Positions 10,151 to 23,384 of a stretch of DNA of 64,000 nucleotides are shown here, one piece after another. Position numbers and translations under genes: made by a program. Origin of the DNA: Eonycteris spelaea (Eukaryota > Chordata > Mammalia > Chiroptera > Pteropodidae); contig PUFA01000027.1 in assembly GCA_003508835.1 (NCBI GenBank), positions 1,674,001 to 1,738,000 of the forward strand, given 5' to 3'. Within the stretch, counting starts at the first letter, position 1, and the number at the start of each line of letters is the position of its first letter. The notes under the pieces are model-generated. The model was given only the letters and a program-made list of their open reading frames with translations, searched no databases and had not been told where the DNA came from.

Positions 10151-13100
10151 ACAAAGTGTTCACCACAACAGGTAATATTACATTCAGCCATGTAACAACC
10201 TGCAGAATTCCTGATAGCAGGGATCAGAGGATACTTTTCATTTGCAGGGGCCAATCCTTTAATTCTCAAAGTAGAAAAATGAGCCACCAAGTATGACAGA
10301 CCCAAAACACAGTGTCAACTTTTCTTGCTGACGTAATAAGTGACAGAAATCATCTGGCTTGATTTCAAGAGATAGCACTGTGAGCTCAAAATTGCAGTTG
10401 GATCACTGAAGTGCTCACAAAGGAATGATCATCAATCCTGCACATTGTTCCTTGCATTCAGAGTGTTTCTGAGGCCAAGTGTGTGCATTCCTGGGTTCCT
10501 CAGAGTATAAGAGAGTGAAAGAGTATGTATTCCCATGGTTTGCTCCATCAACATCGCATGCTAGCAGCCTCAGAGATTGAAAATGCACACTCTGCCCCTT
10601 CTTAAGAAAGGACGAGGGAGGAGGGACTTCTGTTAAATGTCTGTAACAACACAGTGTAAGCTGAGTTTATTTAAAAGCTGACATTTTCTGCCTTTTATCT
10701 GGATATCCTGCATGTTGAATGCAAATTACTTATTGAAAGAAGAAAATAGGATGGGGCCAATTAGGTTGTTGGGCTGCATTTGAATTTTAGTGTGGAATGC
10801 TTTACTCTGAGATAGTGACTTCATTAGCTAAGTAAATGTATTTGATTATTTTTTTAAAAGTTTGCTTCAAGAAGTGAGCTCACATCAAGTTACCAACAGA
10901 TCAAATACTCCTTGTTCCCAAACCGAAAGAATATCTCCTCTCACTTTTACCAGCCAGAAATCATGTGAGGGTGGTTGGATTGCTTCATGATCTGTTAGAA
11001 GAAATTAAAAATAAAATCGTTCCTTAATACATAACTTGTGTTGCATTTTTGCACAACGTTCCCAAATTGCAAGACTTTTGCTCCCCTGGCAATAAACCTA
11101 CTAATTTATCAAAGACTTAGAGGCCTGGAATGCACAGTGACACATTCAAACAGGAAGAGAACATTTAGCTTGGTGTTTCAAGTGAGTATCAATTCAGACT
11201 AGAAGGCATAAAGAAAGTCTTATACCATAGAGGCCATAAAAAAAAAATCATATAGAAGCATCATAAATGTAAGATGGTCAAGATCTACTCAGGTCCAAAG
11301 GCCAAATGAGAGTCAGCTATGGCCTCCTCCTATTTGTATTTGTTGTCATTGTTGTTTTAGTAAATGGGGGTGAAATCACTATACCTGGGTTAGTACAGTG
11401 TATAGTCTCTAAAACGCCATCCTCATTTCTTTTCAACTTTGCCTTGTACTTTGAGCTCTTACTTCTATAGCTAATTTTGAACATCATCCAGTGTAGACAA
11501 ACTGAAATGGGTTGTTTTGATAAACAGGCAAGAGGGAAGAGAAGAATGGTGGCCCCGAACAAGAAAAATAATAGAAAACACAGAGGAGGAAACAAGGATC
11601 TGTTTTCTATCTCCAGAGGGAACAGAAAAGAGTTGAACTGGTAAATGGAAGATTTAATGTAGACATCTTGAAGATCTTTTATAGGTTCACCAACTACTAA
11701 AAATCACGATCTTTTAATAAGAGCTAAACGCTTTAGATGTATCATAAGTATGAATTTCAATATCACAAATTTGAGCATGCAGAAAATGTGATTTTCTTTA
11801 TTGCCATAATTGTCAGATCTCTGATCTACGCTCTCGGCCTGCCTCATTTTTAACTTTTTTTTCTCTTTTCAGTATGGTAAATTTTTTTTTCTCTTTTGGG
11901 TCCATTCATACCTAGACAGTCAGAAAACCAACAGCTAAATCTTCCTTCCAGGTTTTCTCTGTCTCCTGTTACCCAAAGCCTACAGACGCAAGACAGGATG
12001 AAAACCGGCACGCCTGGCACCCTTCTTTAGACCCAAACAACTGCTCTCCTTTCTTCTCCTTGGCTTGGTCTTTAGCCTCCCAGGATTTCTCCCAGCCCTG
12101 ACCCAGCTCTCTACCTCACAGCCTATCTGCAATGCTACCCGACTCAGAAAACTGAGCTGAAACAGTCAGCTGGCCCGGGAGCAGTCCCTGAACCCTTCTG
12201 AATTCATACCTTCTTTATTTCAAGCCATTTCCTATATTTTTATTCAAAGCTCACTCAGACCTCAAAGCCCCAAATAGTTCTCCCTGATTCAGAAAGGAAT
12301 TATCTTTTCTGAATTCCCTCTCCTACGGCTTTTGTCCCCTTCTGTTGGCACAGTCAGCTGACATACACTGTACAGGTGGAACCCCTTTTGGCTGCTGGCA
12401 TCTATATCATTGGGGTGATGTCCATTTTGATTGACTCTTGGTTATGTCCTCCTGGTTGTTTTGCATTTTTAATACCACCTCTGACATCTGCCCTGGGTTA
12501 TAATAAATTATATCCATGCTTTCTCCTACTGTAAACTCCTTCAGGAAAGATAAATGTTTCAATTAGTAGCCCATTCAATGCTTTGCCATAGTGGCCAATC
12601 AAAAGTATTTCCTTAAATGAATCCTCAGGTAAAACTAGACTAGGCCACATTTTCCATAGTCTACGAATGAAAAAGGCGGAGGTATCATTCATCATCAATT
12701 TATTTGCCAGAATTACTCTCTTTTGTCTACTCTCTAAAACCTACTCAAAGTCTCATAATTTTTAATTTGAGGAAAGAACCAGCAGTATATTTTGATGTTA
12801 ATTTGTGAAGAAAAAAAATAAAATTATTCGAACTTTGCTTTTCTACCACCAACGGTTAATGTCACTGTCATCGTACAGAGCATATTTAAAAGACATTTGA
12901 GAAATTCATCTTCTCCCTGATTTAACACTATGTTTTAATTTCCATTCCCTCTCAGGAGGATTAAAACTCAGCAGCTACTTTGTCACTTTTGTGCTTCCCC
13001 ATTATACCGACATAAAAACAGAAACAGTGAAGTGTAAGAATACTTACAATTCACAAGGACCAGATCCTGAGACTTCTATAAAATCTTAGATTATTATGTA

Positions 13101-15410
13101 GCAGCATTGCATACAGAATTGGCTTTCATTTCACAATCATTATGTGAAAACAAAACAAAATAAAAACAAGTCACTCCCACCCTATTGTAGATACTGAAAA
13201 AAAATTTTTTAATCACTTTAGAACACTCAGTTTATGAGAACAGAGAATAGCAAAAAGCTGTCAAGATGTAGATGTTGATTGGAGGGCTTTCCTCACCTCA
13301 TGGCTAAGAGACTGGTGTTTACATCAGCTTTCCAGAACACGGATTCCATTTCCTATCTTCACAAAGTTACAGATGAATGTTTGAGGTACCCATGAAATCA
13401 TTACAAACTGCTGAAACTGTGAATGTTAATTCCACAAATGCCAGAGGCCTGCTGGTCAGGCAGTCACCAACTTACCACTGATTTAGAAGTTCTCCATGTT
13501 TAAGTGGTTATTGCTGCTACAACCGCTCCCAGCCCTACATGGCTCTCAAAACCCTCGAAGCAGCTGCCAACCACATATCACTCTCAGTCTCCTAGAGCCT
13601 CAAGCTCAAAGGAGCTCAGAACTTGGAGTTTAGGATTTGATAAGGTTCAGAGAACTCTGTATCTAGAAGGGGCTAGGTTCGGGTTCAAGTTCATCGTCAT
13701 GATTCTCAGAGCATGGACCACACCACAGTCCAGTGCAGATTCTTGTGCTCAACACTCGAATCACTGAGTTAGACTCTATATTGCGTCAGTCTGGGAATCC
13801 TTCTATGATTTTTTAAGTTAAAAAAAAAATTTGCTATGTTAGTGATACCATGTGAATTCTAGATAGCCTGCAGTCCAAGAAAAGTAAGCTCCCAACATAA
13901 ATAGGTTTACTGACAATTTCAGTCAATAAACCAAGGTTGTCTTCTCAAGTAATGCCTCAACCTAAGTAAAAGCTCATGACATTGAAAACCTACACATAGA
14001 GCAAAATTTAATTTTTAGTAACCTCAATACAATTCACCAAAAATTAAGGAAATAGTTAAATGATTTCTTTGTTTCCCCAAAATCCCAAGCAAAAAAGTCT
14101 GCTTGGCTATTGTTAAACTAGAAGTATCTGAATCAGATTGACCCAGGTGACCATGCAATCACGATGAGACCAGAAAAGAGATTGCCTTTGCTCAACCCTG
14201 TCATACCAAAATTATTCAGGTAACTTCTCTACAAATAGCACCTTTGTAGTGAACATTTATGTTTTATTCACTGTCAGCAGCCTTGAATGATAATTGCAAT
14301 AAAAACATGTACTCACATTCAAAACCAAATAAAAGAGTTTTTCACTTAGAAATGAAAGATTCTATTTTAGAAAGAAATTGAAATCTTTTATTTTTCAAAT
14401 AGCATATTATAAACATCATTTAGCATTTAGAGCATTTCCTTATTTACTTTTATGCAACTAATAGCTTCTTCAAGTTAGTTAGGTGATTGCTAGCAATTAA
14501 TTAGTAAGGTTAACAATGTTTTTATTGATCAGCTTGACAGCAGTAATTGACAACATTAATATAATTGCTTTATTTCTCAGAAAAACTTAGTGTAAGACCC
14601 TAATAGTGCTGGGAAACAGTTGGAAGATAAAAAAAAAATAGATTATATGCTTTAGATTGGGCCAATTACCTTAACATGCTGCCAGGGCTTTGATAACTGA
14701 ATTAAAGGCTAGGCTTCCTTCCCTTAAGCAGCTAAGAACTCACTTTTCTGTGCTTCCTGTACCCACAACTATGAATCTCCACAGAGGACATTGCCATGTC
14801 AATTACAATCACCATGAGCAAATAAGGAAATAATTTATAACCAAAATTTGAAAATTCAGAAAGTTTAACATCTTTTATGACAAAATCAGAGACCAAAAGG
14901 AAAGGGAGGACAATTTTCTCTGCTTTCTAAGTTTCCAATAAAGCTGTATATGTTCTCTCGTAGTTGTCATTTGAATGTGGAATTAATATTGGTGATGTTC
15001 CAGAATGGTTCTAAACCTGGCCGAAATATTATTATCTTAAGTTATCCTTGTTCAAGTGTTACTAGGAAGAGAAGGTAAAACCAGAGTATTGGGTCCATCT
15101 TGTGACTGATTCAGAGTTCTGGTAGCTTCTCCGAATTAATTCAGCAGAAACTTTGTTGTACTTGACCTATTCCTGCAAAATGACTAGTATTTTAATTTTC
15201 ATTATGCCCAACCTATCTTTCAAAATGACTAAGTTAAACTTTAATAATTACCAAAGCTGTGGAAAATTTTTAAAATATTTTTTCTTCTAAATGATTAGGA
15301 AAATAAGCATATGTTTTGTTTGGATATTTGTTCAGGGCATTGTAACTATTCTAAACTATGTTCAAATAAATGTTTCAAGCTACTCAAAAAATTGCAGATC
15401 TTTTTCATTG
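10151..15410. other. Unassigned noncoding DNA
   Basis: No gene is supported. The block 11950-12480 is clearly richer in GC than its surroundings but has no long frame, and its last part (near 12525, ctactgtaaactccttcagg) resembles an L2 3' tail. The 87-codon frame at 13504-13767 has no recognisable domain. The rest is AT-rich and featureless to me. Confidence 0.45.
11464..11505. repeat. 42-bp dispersed repeat, copy 2
   Basis: Second copy of the segment at 8612-8653, 40/42 identical, about 2.85 kb downstream and in the same orientation. Here the CpG of copy 1 reads TpG, so this copy looks like the decayed version. Confidence 0.85.
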
Positions 15411-15419
15411 GAATTACCA

Positions 15420-15606
15420 CTTACTGAGAGCATTCTGGGTTTTAGATGCCTTTCAAAGTAATTTAAACATAATACTTTTAGTTCTTACAACAGTCTGACA
15501 AATCATAGCCCAATGTGATAGATCAGGAAGCTAACAGAATAAGACTAGTATAAGGTCAGCAGGTAATAAGGGGAAAACCCCAGATTTGTCTGGTTCCAAA
15601 GCCAGT

Positions 15607-15608
<2 letters not shown>
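15420..15608 (-). mobile_element. MIR SINE, reverse orientation
   Basis: The + strand shows the reverse MIR order: 'ttcttacaacagtctgac', 'agatcaggaagctaacag', 'aaggtcagcaggtaata', and finally 'cccagatttgtctggttcc'. It ends directly at a T41 run. Divergence is high, as usual for MIR. Confidence 0.65.

Positions 15609-15649
<41 letters not shown>
15609..15649 (+). repeat. T41 homopolymer
   Basis: Forty-one uninterrupted T, joined directly to the end of a MIR. Its length is likely to be unreliable in the assembly. It might be the tail of a lost reverse-oriented retroposon or an expanded short T run. Confidence 0.95.
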
Positions 15650-15652
<3 letters not shown>

Positions 15653-15784
15653 ATAGCAGACTTCTGTGTGGAAACCCTTACATTCCTTTTAAACTTCCTA
15701 TGTTCAAAGCATAATTTCCCCTTTTATGTTTAACTGTTTAGAAATTTGGGGATGCTGTTGGTGGTGCTATCCAAAAGAAAAGTA

Positions 15785-15959
15785 GCATGGTGGTTAAGAT
15801 TTTAGCTATCATGCCAACCACCCTAGTCTGAATCTTGACTCTGACCCTTCCTAGCTGTGTGTTCTTATGCATGTAACTTAACTCAGTGCCTCTATTTTCA
15901 TCTCTTTAAAATGGAGGTAATAACCATTCCACTTCACAGGGCTATTGCAAGAATTAATT
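15785..15959 (+). mobile_element. MIR SINE, forward
   Basis: Typical MIR words in order: 'agcatggtggttaagattt', 'ctagctgtgtgttcttatg', 'tttaaaatggaggtaataa' and 'cagggctattgcaagaatt'. The 3' part is cut off where an hAT fragment begins at 15960. Confidence 0.8.
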
Positions 15960-16055
15960 CAGTGGTTCTCAAACTTCATTGTGCATACGAATCACCTGGG
16001 AGTCTGGTAAACCTGTGAATCCTGGTTCAGAGTGCTAAGATAGAGCCTGAGATTC
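15960..16055 (+). mobile_element. MER5/MER20-type hAT-Charlie fragment
   Basis: Starts with the hAT terminus cagtggttctcaaact, followed by 'cgaatcacctggga'. Only about the first 95 bases are present, so it is truncated. It interrupts the MIR before it. Nonautonomous hAT elements of this kind are inactive fossils. Confidence 0.7.
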
Positions 16056-16069
16056 TGTGTGCAGGATAC

Positions 16070-17455
16070 ATAGGACAGTGGAGTGGGTTTTTGAGATTCC
16101 ACACATAAATGAGACCATGGAGTATTGATCTTTCTGTGTCTGACTTATTTCACCCAGCGTAATGTCCTGAAGATTCATTCCTCTTGTCACATACAGCAGA
16201 ATTTCCTTCTTTTTTAAGGCTTAATAATGTTCCATTGATAAATATATATACACCACATTTTTCTAATCCATTCATCTGTGGATGGACACTTAGGTTATTT
16301 CTATATCTTGGCCATTGTGAATAATGGCTAAGATATAGAGGGGTGTAGATATCTCTTTAAGATTCTGATTTCATTTCCTTTGGTAATATACCCCAAACTA
16401 AGATTGATGGATCATATGGTAGCGCTCTTTTTAATTTTTTTGAGGAACCTACAAACTGTTTTCCATAATGCTGAACTAATTTTCATTCCCACCAACAATG
16501 TAAAAAGATTTCCTTTTTTCCTTATTAGTACTTGTTACCTTTTGCCTTTTTGATAATAGCCATTCTAACAGTGTGAGGTGATAATTCATTGTAGTTTTGA
16601 TTTGCACTTTCCCAATGATTAGTGATGTTGAGCACCTTTTCATACACCTCGTGGCCATTTGTATGTCTTAATTTGGGAAATGTCTAATCAAGTCCTTAGC
16701 TTATTTTTTAAACAGATTGGTTTCTTTGTTTTGTTTTTCTTTTTGTTTTTTTCTTTGCTCATGAAATGTTTGAATTGCTTATGTATTTTCGATGTTAACC
16801 CCTTATCAAATGTATCATTTGCCAATATTTTATCTTATTCTATAAGTTTATCTTTCCACTCTGTTGATTGTTTCCCTTGTTGCACAAGAACTTTTTAGTT
16901 TGATGCAATCCCACTTGCCTCTTCATTTTTGATTGTTTGTTTATTTTTGCCCCTGATTTTGTTGTCGTATTAAAAAAATCATTGTCAAGGCTAATGTCAA
17001 GGGGCTTTATTCCTATTTTTTTCCTAGTAACTTATGGTTTCTGTTCTTACAACTAAATCTTTAATCCATCTTGAATTGATATATTTTTATATATGGTGTG
17101 AGATAAAAGTCCAATTTCATTCTGCATATGGATATCCAGTTTTCCAACACCATTTATTGAAGGGATTATCTTTCTGCTATTGTGTGTTCTTGACACCCTT
17201 GTCAAATTTCAGTTGATTATAGTTGTCTGGAAATAATTCTGGCATCTCTATTCTTCTACACTGGTTTATGTGTCTGTTTTTGCTGGTATCATACTGTTTT
17301 GATTACAATAGCTTGGTTATGTATTTCACTTTGTTCTTTTGCTCAAGATTGCATTTGGGGTCTTTTGTGGTTACATATGAATTTTAGAATTTTTTTTTTT
17401 TCTGTAGAGAATGCTACTGAGATTTTGATTGGAATTGCATTTATCTGTAGATCTC
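16070..17455 (-). mobile_element. L1 3' region (ORF2 end and start of the 3' UTR), reverse, 5'-truncated
   Basis: On the minus strand this is the C-terminal part of L1 ORF2 and the first part of the 3' UTR. On the + strand one sees the well-known reversed words 'tctgtggatggacacttagg', 'ttggccattgtgaataatgg' and 'ccaatttcattctgcatatg'. Frames are repeatedly broken; the 60-80-codon frames here (16476-17216) are shadows of the dead ORF2. No poly-A tail is seen at the 16070 end, so the 3' UTR is cut short. Confidence 0.85.
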
Positions 17456-17457
17456 AC

Positions 17458-17640
17458 AGTGGTTCTTAACAAAACCTTTTGAAGCACAGATCCCTTTAGG
17501 TATTTGATGACTTTATGGATCCTAACCTCGAGGGGAAAAACCATGTATACATACTTGGAGATTCTACATATATAATTCTTGTAGTTTTGCAGACTCTTCA
17601 AAGTACATTCTCCCAATGACTAGGCTGAGAATCTGCTGTA
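17458..17640. mobile_element. Probable hAT-type nonautonomous element
   Basis: Begins with cagtggttcttaac and ends with a degraded inverted match (gctgagaatctgctg). The internal words 'gcacagatccctttaggta' fit old hAT MER elements. It lies just past the L1 truncation point. The family is uncertain. Confidence 0.45.
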
Positions 17641-18090
17641 AGAGTTTCCCAGGCAGTCTATAAACATTAGTTTATGTCAGTAAAATCCATTGCTCTGAGC
17701 TATTCACATAGGGAAGGTGGGAAGCAGCAAGGCACCCAAGTAGCTCCAAATGAAGATGGGGCCACATTTCACATATCAGACACAAAACCAAAACCTGCGA
17801 TCAACACAAGAACTTGACTTAAATGATCTAAGAGTATAGTTCTGTTAAAAGCGGTGCCAGGAACCATTCTCACGGAAAAGAAATGTAAGAGCAAATCGTC
17901 GATGCTTACCAGACTTCTCCAAAAAAAGGCTCTGAGCATGTGTGCTTTTATTTACACGTGCACTCATGTTTATGGAAGTACATGCTGCCATAATGGCACT
18001 AGTACTTGCCTTTCCTCTTTGGAGCCAAAAATGTAGGTATAATTGTGATGGTAGATGGTAGACAGGACACGTGTCTGTTATTATAGAAAA
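17641..18090. other. Unassigned noncoding DNA
   Basis: Overlapping frames on both strands (17845-18120) mirror each other and are not genes. No named repeat recognised. Confidence 0.5.
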
Positions 18091-18094
18091 AAAA

Positions 18095-18225
18095 TTCTGA
18101 CACAGAACCCGGAAAGCCAAGATTCTAATCCTGATTGCTATTTCATCTGGATCTTAACCAAGTCATATCACTTCCCTTGGCCTAAGTTTGTTAACCTGTT
18201 AAACTGTGTGATTGCAATGTGACTT
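18095..18225 (+). mobile_element. MIR SINE, forward, partial
   Basis: Words in MIR order: 'gattctaatcctgattgct', 'aaccaagtcatatcacttc' and 'ggcctaagtttgttaacc'. Strongly diverged. Confidence 0.6.
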
Positions 18226-20440
18226 TCACACCTCAAAGAAATTTGCACAAAAACTATACATTTTGATCATTTTTAAAAACACCACCAAAGCTGTTGGGAG
18301 ATTTCAATTCTTACTATTGACTTATTTTACTGTTATTATTCTTACAGTTACTTTCAGCCATAATATTCATCAGGTAATCGCTTTACTTGTTTTGATCTTA
18401 AGTTTCTCTTTTTGCAACCTAGAGTACTAGATGGACCTTCTCTTACATCTATATAGAGCAGTGAAGTCGTTAGAGGAAGACTCTATGTTTTTAGAGTCAA
18501 GAGTTTGCTTTATCAATGAAGTCCTAAAAGGCTTTCTGAGTAGGTTAAACTAATTTAGAAAGAGTCTGAAGATGATGTTGAATGTATAATTCATTGTGAT
18601 TAATACAGAATCTTTAACCATAGAAAAGTTCTTCTTGATTGCTAACAGAGTTTCAAACTTCAAATGCAAGGTTATCACTTTTTCTTAGGAAAAAAAAAAA
18701 AAGGTAGCAGAGAAGTACTTTTGCTCGAAATTGCTTTTACACTAATGGACAAATAAGTTTTACATTGCTCTATTTTCATGGTTTTTTATTGGGCTTTATT
18801 GAATGTAGAAACTCTAATCATGTTACCATAATCTAATAAGAGACTTTTAAAAGGTAATGACTATCACAAAGCCTGTTTCTCCAATTCAGAGTCTTCCCTG
18901 ATAATTTATCTAGTTGGACTCTCTGTAATTATGTGGCATTTATATTCTCTTCTCAAAGTACTCATATTACTTTTGTGTCAATTGCCAGAATTCTTCAGAG
19001 CAGAATAAGTTGGGCCTTTATTTCCCTCTGCTGCTTCTCGAGTAATTGTTTGAAGAGTACTGTGAAGGCATTTTTAATTCCTCTCACTTTGAGGAAGCTT
19101 TTATAAAGGCGGTCATAATACAGAAAGCAGAGACCTGTGCTGCAAATGACATTGTTTCATAAAAATGTCAGTGATTATTAATTCATAGAAGATTTGTTAG
19201 GCAAGTGGAAAGACCTGATAAGCCTCATTTCCTTGACCATATTCATTCTTTACCTGGAATATAAATTTTGCTAATCACTACTTAAAACTGCATTTATCTT
19301 TTACCCAGCCAGAACAGTGTTCATTTTAATTAGTTCAAGTTTGTGGGATGTAAAAATGTTTTCCTGTTTATCAAGATGTCACTAGAATAATACTGTCCAG
19401 AGTCCTAGGCGTTCCTAAGAAAGCAAGGTTCTCCATAACAAATTAAAGAGCACTCCAGGCACTTTCCTAAATATATGTAACTAAGGAGTCCAAAAATTTA
19501 TCATCTCAAGGAAAATAACTTATTTTCAAACCTCTTATCCCTGAAAATTCAATAATTCTAAGAAATAATTGCATTAACCAATGTTATACTTTAAATTTGC
19601 TGAACTAAACCTTCAAGAACACAGAGTACTGTTTTAAAACAATACAACACTAACCCCAAAGACTATTAAACTGCAAGTAATGTTTCTTTCCAGTACCAAA
19701 TTCTGACAACTTGCTTTCAAATGCTGGGAATATACTCTGAGGCCCCTCTGTGCATCCAAAGGTCAAGCAACTGACATTTCAATATCGGCAACATAACTTC
19801 AGAAAGATAAACACAGTGAGTTGCTTGTCCAATCTTGACAAGTAATATGACTTGTGCAATGTGAGCCATCCCAAGTGAAAACAACAGATGTTAGTATCTG
19901 CTTTGGGTAAGAGATCCTGGCAGGACATAGCCAGAATCAAAATGAGCATCTTGAACTCCTTTAAAAAAAACAAACAACAAAAAACTATCAGGCCGAGAGG
20001 ATCTAAATCCAGAAATTACCTCTACCTTCAGAATTTTTGTCACAAACTTTGAAAATGGACAGAATTAAATGTCAGTCCTCAGAGTCATTTTTCTGGACCC
20101 CAGGTATTTTTGTGCTAATCAATGTTGCAATGAGTTTTAAGTGGATTTGAACCAAGAATGAAGAAGAATTTTTAACGAAAGCTTTAAGCTTTACATTTAA
20201 CTTAATAATAAAACTCTCCTAAACTTTGCTAAAGTGATTATTTAAAACACACGTATCCATTCAAACACATCTTTCTAAAACAAGACTTCCTAACGAGGTT
20301 CTGATGAATCCTAAGCTATTCTAGAGCTAAGAGTTTGAGCCATTTATACTTCTCTTGCTCGGAGCCCTAGGGAAAATGGCTTGTCCAAAGTGGTGCTCAA
20401 TTCCTATTTGTTGGATAAAGAATGCTTTTAATATATCATT
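18226..20440. other. Unassigned AT-rich DNA
   Basis: No gene or confident repeat. Short frames such as 18212-18430 and 19779-19973 have no coding character. Confidence 0.5.
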
Positions 20441-20449
20441 CTCTTGCTG

Positions 20450-20850
20450 AAAAACACATAAGACCCCAAGTCTGTGCCTATCCTATTCAAGTTGAAACTT
20501 TCCTTCAGTATTGTTTTCTACCATTCACTGCTACTATTCTGGGACTTACTTTCTTCTGAAGTTCTTGCTACCAGGAGTGTGCTTCCTTTGCCCCTTTGTC
20601 TTCTCAATCCTAGTGACCATCAAAATCCCAATTCAAGTCCTACTTTGTCCATAAATTCTTCTCCTACTGCTTAGCCCACGACACTCTCTTGTGTGATTGC
20701 TTCACATTTAGAGCGATTCTCATGTAAGCTCTTCTCTAATTGCCCAATGTAGTTAGGTTTGTCAAACAATTGGAGTGTAAACACTTTGAGGGTAAGGACC
20801 AGGTCTTCTTGGCTTTCTTTTTCTTCAGGTTCCAGGCTAGTGTGAAGAGT
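20450..20850 (+). mobile_element. L2-like LINE 3' fragment
   Basis: The end of this block (tggagtgtaaacactttgag followed by gtaaggaccaggtcttc) resembles the L2 3' tail, and the C/T-rich part before it fits the L2 ORF2 end. Divergence is high, so this is a moderate call. Confidence 0.45.
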
Positions 20851-21754
20851 AAGTATACATATTCATGTAAATGAGTATGAATAAGAATATGATGGTACCT
20901 GAAGCACTCGATTAAGAGATATTTTGTGAAGCCAGGACATCCCAGTTAACTTGAGGATTCAATTCACTTCTGTTAATTAATAGAACAGGCTCAGATTTAG
21001 GTTTAGATCATGAGAGCTACTCTGGACACTCTCTAAATGAGACTGGTGTGTGATTTTCTTATAGAATTATTGCAAACTTTCAATGATATATGACCACAGA
21101 CCCACACAATTCAGGCTTTTGGGTTCATAAAAGTTCTACTTTGGTATCAATCTCTTTCTCTTTTCTGAAAAATCAAATGTGCCAGTCTTTGTATTGCAAG
21201 ACTGAGTTGAGACTGATATGTAAAAATATCTTTTTAATTATTGAAGTCCTTTTGGAGAATGAGTTTTACATTGTTGAGATGTCTACATTTTATTTCAAAT
21301 TGTCCTCTGGTGTACCTGTGATCCAAAGATCATAACAGAAAGAAAGGAGAATTGGATTATTTCTAGTTTTATTTTCCTACTATCTCACTGAACTAAAATT
21401 TTCAAATAGTAGAAAAGTGAACCAATTTTTTTTCAAATCCAGAGGTCTCTGACATTAACATCTGCTAAAGAAAGTCAACTAGATAAAATTGATCACCATA
21501 CTTACAAGAGGAGAAGAGCTGATAATTTATATACATTGGATTGGTTAGAAATGTAAAGGAAAACCAGAAAGAAAGATCAAGGGGCAAAGGGAAAAAAAGA
21601 GACAAGAATAACACATAACACAAACTAGAAAATAGCTCTAAGTGACACAAACATGTAGCTTAACATGGAAGTTTGCATCTCTTCAGCTCATATAGAATAA
21701 GATCAGCTGTAAAGTTCAAATTTTCTCAGATCGTTTCAAACACTTGATTTTTTT

Positions 21755-21865
21755 GGAAGTATTAATTTGTGCCTGGCACTGTTCTAAATACTAATATATC
21801 AATGAATGAAGTTCCATCCTCATGGTGTTTCTATTCTAGTGAATAATCAGGATCTAAATATCAGG
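21755..21865 (-). mobile_element. L2 3' end, reverse
   Basis: Reversed L2 tail: 'gtgcctggcactgttctaaa', 'aatgaatgaagttcc' and 'catcctcatggtgtttctat'. Directly followed by a reverse MIR. Confidence 0.7.
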
Positions 21866-21869
21866 CAAC

Positions 21870-22060
21870 ATAGTAGTATGTATTAATTGAGCAATTACTA
21901 AGTGCTAGGTGCTTTGTATATCATTTCTGATTTAATAATCAAAATAAAACTAAGAGGTAGAAATATCACTGATTCTATTTTATAGATATGAAATTGACAT
22001 TAAGGGAAAGATAAATAACTTCTACAAGTGTCACACACTGAAGAAGTGGGGCATATTCCT
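21870..22060 (-). mobile_element. MIR SINE, reverse
   Basis: Shows 'gcaattactaagtgctagg', 'tctattttatagatatgaaa' and 'acttctacaagtgtcacac' in the reverse MIR order. Lies next to the L2 tail with the same orientation. Confidence 0.7.
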
Positions 22061-23045
22061 GGCTGCTAAGCAGGACAGCCCAAACAGGCTTTAAACATCA
22101 GAGTCCTAACTTAAGTGGTCAAGAATATATTTCACTTCATACATGTTACATGGTATAATGAAAAGTCCAAAGTTAGAAAAGATTTGAGTTTTGATATATT
22201 AAATTAATTTTGTTTCATAGGTTTTAATTTTTTTTTGAGATAAGAAATGGCAGTGTATTTGTTTTCATGTTAAAACCTTTAACTGGTAGACTACTGAAAC
22301 TTATGTTGCCTCCTGCAGTGTTGCTAATCTTCTATAAGGACATTTTGCCTGCCTACAAACAAATTATAATTCTAAACATTTCTAGAAATATTCAAATAAA
22401 AAATATTCTCGTGATCGAAACAGACAGTTCAGTACTTTCTTCCCTCTGAGCTTCTTTGTCTTCTCTCATGTTGGTTTTCACCTATCAGCTTTCAGAGGCT
22501 TCTGAGCCATAGGCCAGGACCCCATGGGCTATGGCAAGTGGAGCTCCTGGAAATGCCAGGGCTCACCACCCAGCAGGAGGCTGATGGCTGTGGACGCCAT
22601 CATTTTAGAAGTTTCCAGAAATACATTCTGTTCTCCAGAATACTGGGATTCCTTTACATGGACAAGTGCTTAGCTGCTTCAGAAGAGTTCATGAGAATTT
22701 TGCAAGGAGTTAGGGGGGCCAAACCTCAAGGTCTTTTAACTCACAGCTCTTGGGACTCACTTATAGTTTCTAGAAACACTGTAGGGAAGTGGAAGATAGA
22801 GTAAGCTAGACAATAAGACCTGCTGCGAACCTGCAGTGTACAGAATATTGTATTACAGCATAAGCAAAACAATGTACATTGTCTCTCCCTCTGAGGAGTT
22901 TATAATCTAAATGAGGAAGGAAAAATATTTTGAAATAACCAACTCAGTCAATAAGCCGTACACCTAATTAGAGCTATGTAACCACTGGAGGAATGTATAA
23001 TAACTGTAGTGTCCTCCCTCCCTGAGGGACAATTTCTTCCCAGAA
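22061..23045. other. Unassigned noncoding DNA
   Basis: An 88-codon frame at 22538-22804 covers a slightly GC-richer part but shows no recognisable domain and no exon signals that I trust. Confidence 0.45.
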
Positions 23046-23054
23046 GTTCATAAT

Positions 23055-23290
23055 AATGTGGTTGGAAGTATGGCCTCTGGAACAAGACCCTGACCCTGTA
23101 ATTTCCTCATCATGGATCTCAGCTGGGTCTCATAACCTCTTGTGCCATTATGTCCTTATATGTGAGATGATAATAATAGTATTTTCCCCAGAGCATTGTT
23201 GGGAGTATTAAATGAGTTAATATATAGTAAGTACTTACATTAAATGAATTAGCATATAGAAAGTGCTTGTGACAGCATTTGACTAATAGT
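23055..23290 (+). mobile_element. MIR SINE, forward
   Basis: Ordered MIR words: 'ggaagtatggcctctggaac', 'tgtgagatgataataatag' and 'gcattgttgggagtattaaa', followed by the 'aaatgagttaatata' segment. Nearly full length. Confidence 0.75.
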
Positions 23291-23384
23291 AAGAGCTATA
23301 GCAAATACTGCTTCTAGCTCGTGTCACATTCTGTTTGTTCTTGGCAGATCTGAAGATTGAGTGAGTCATTTCTTTATTCTAGAG

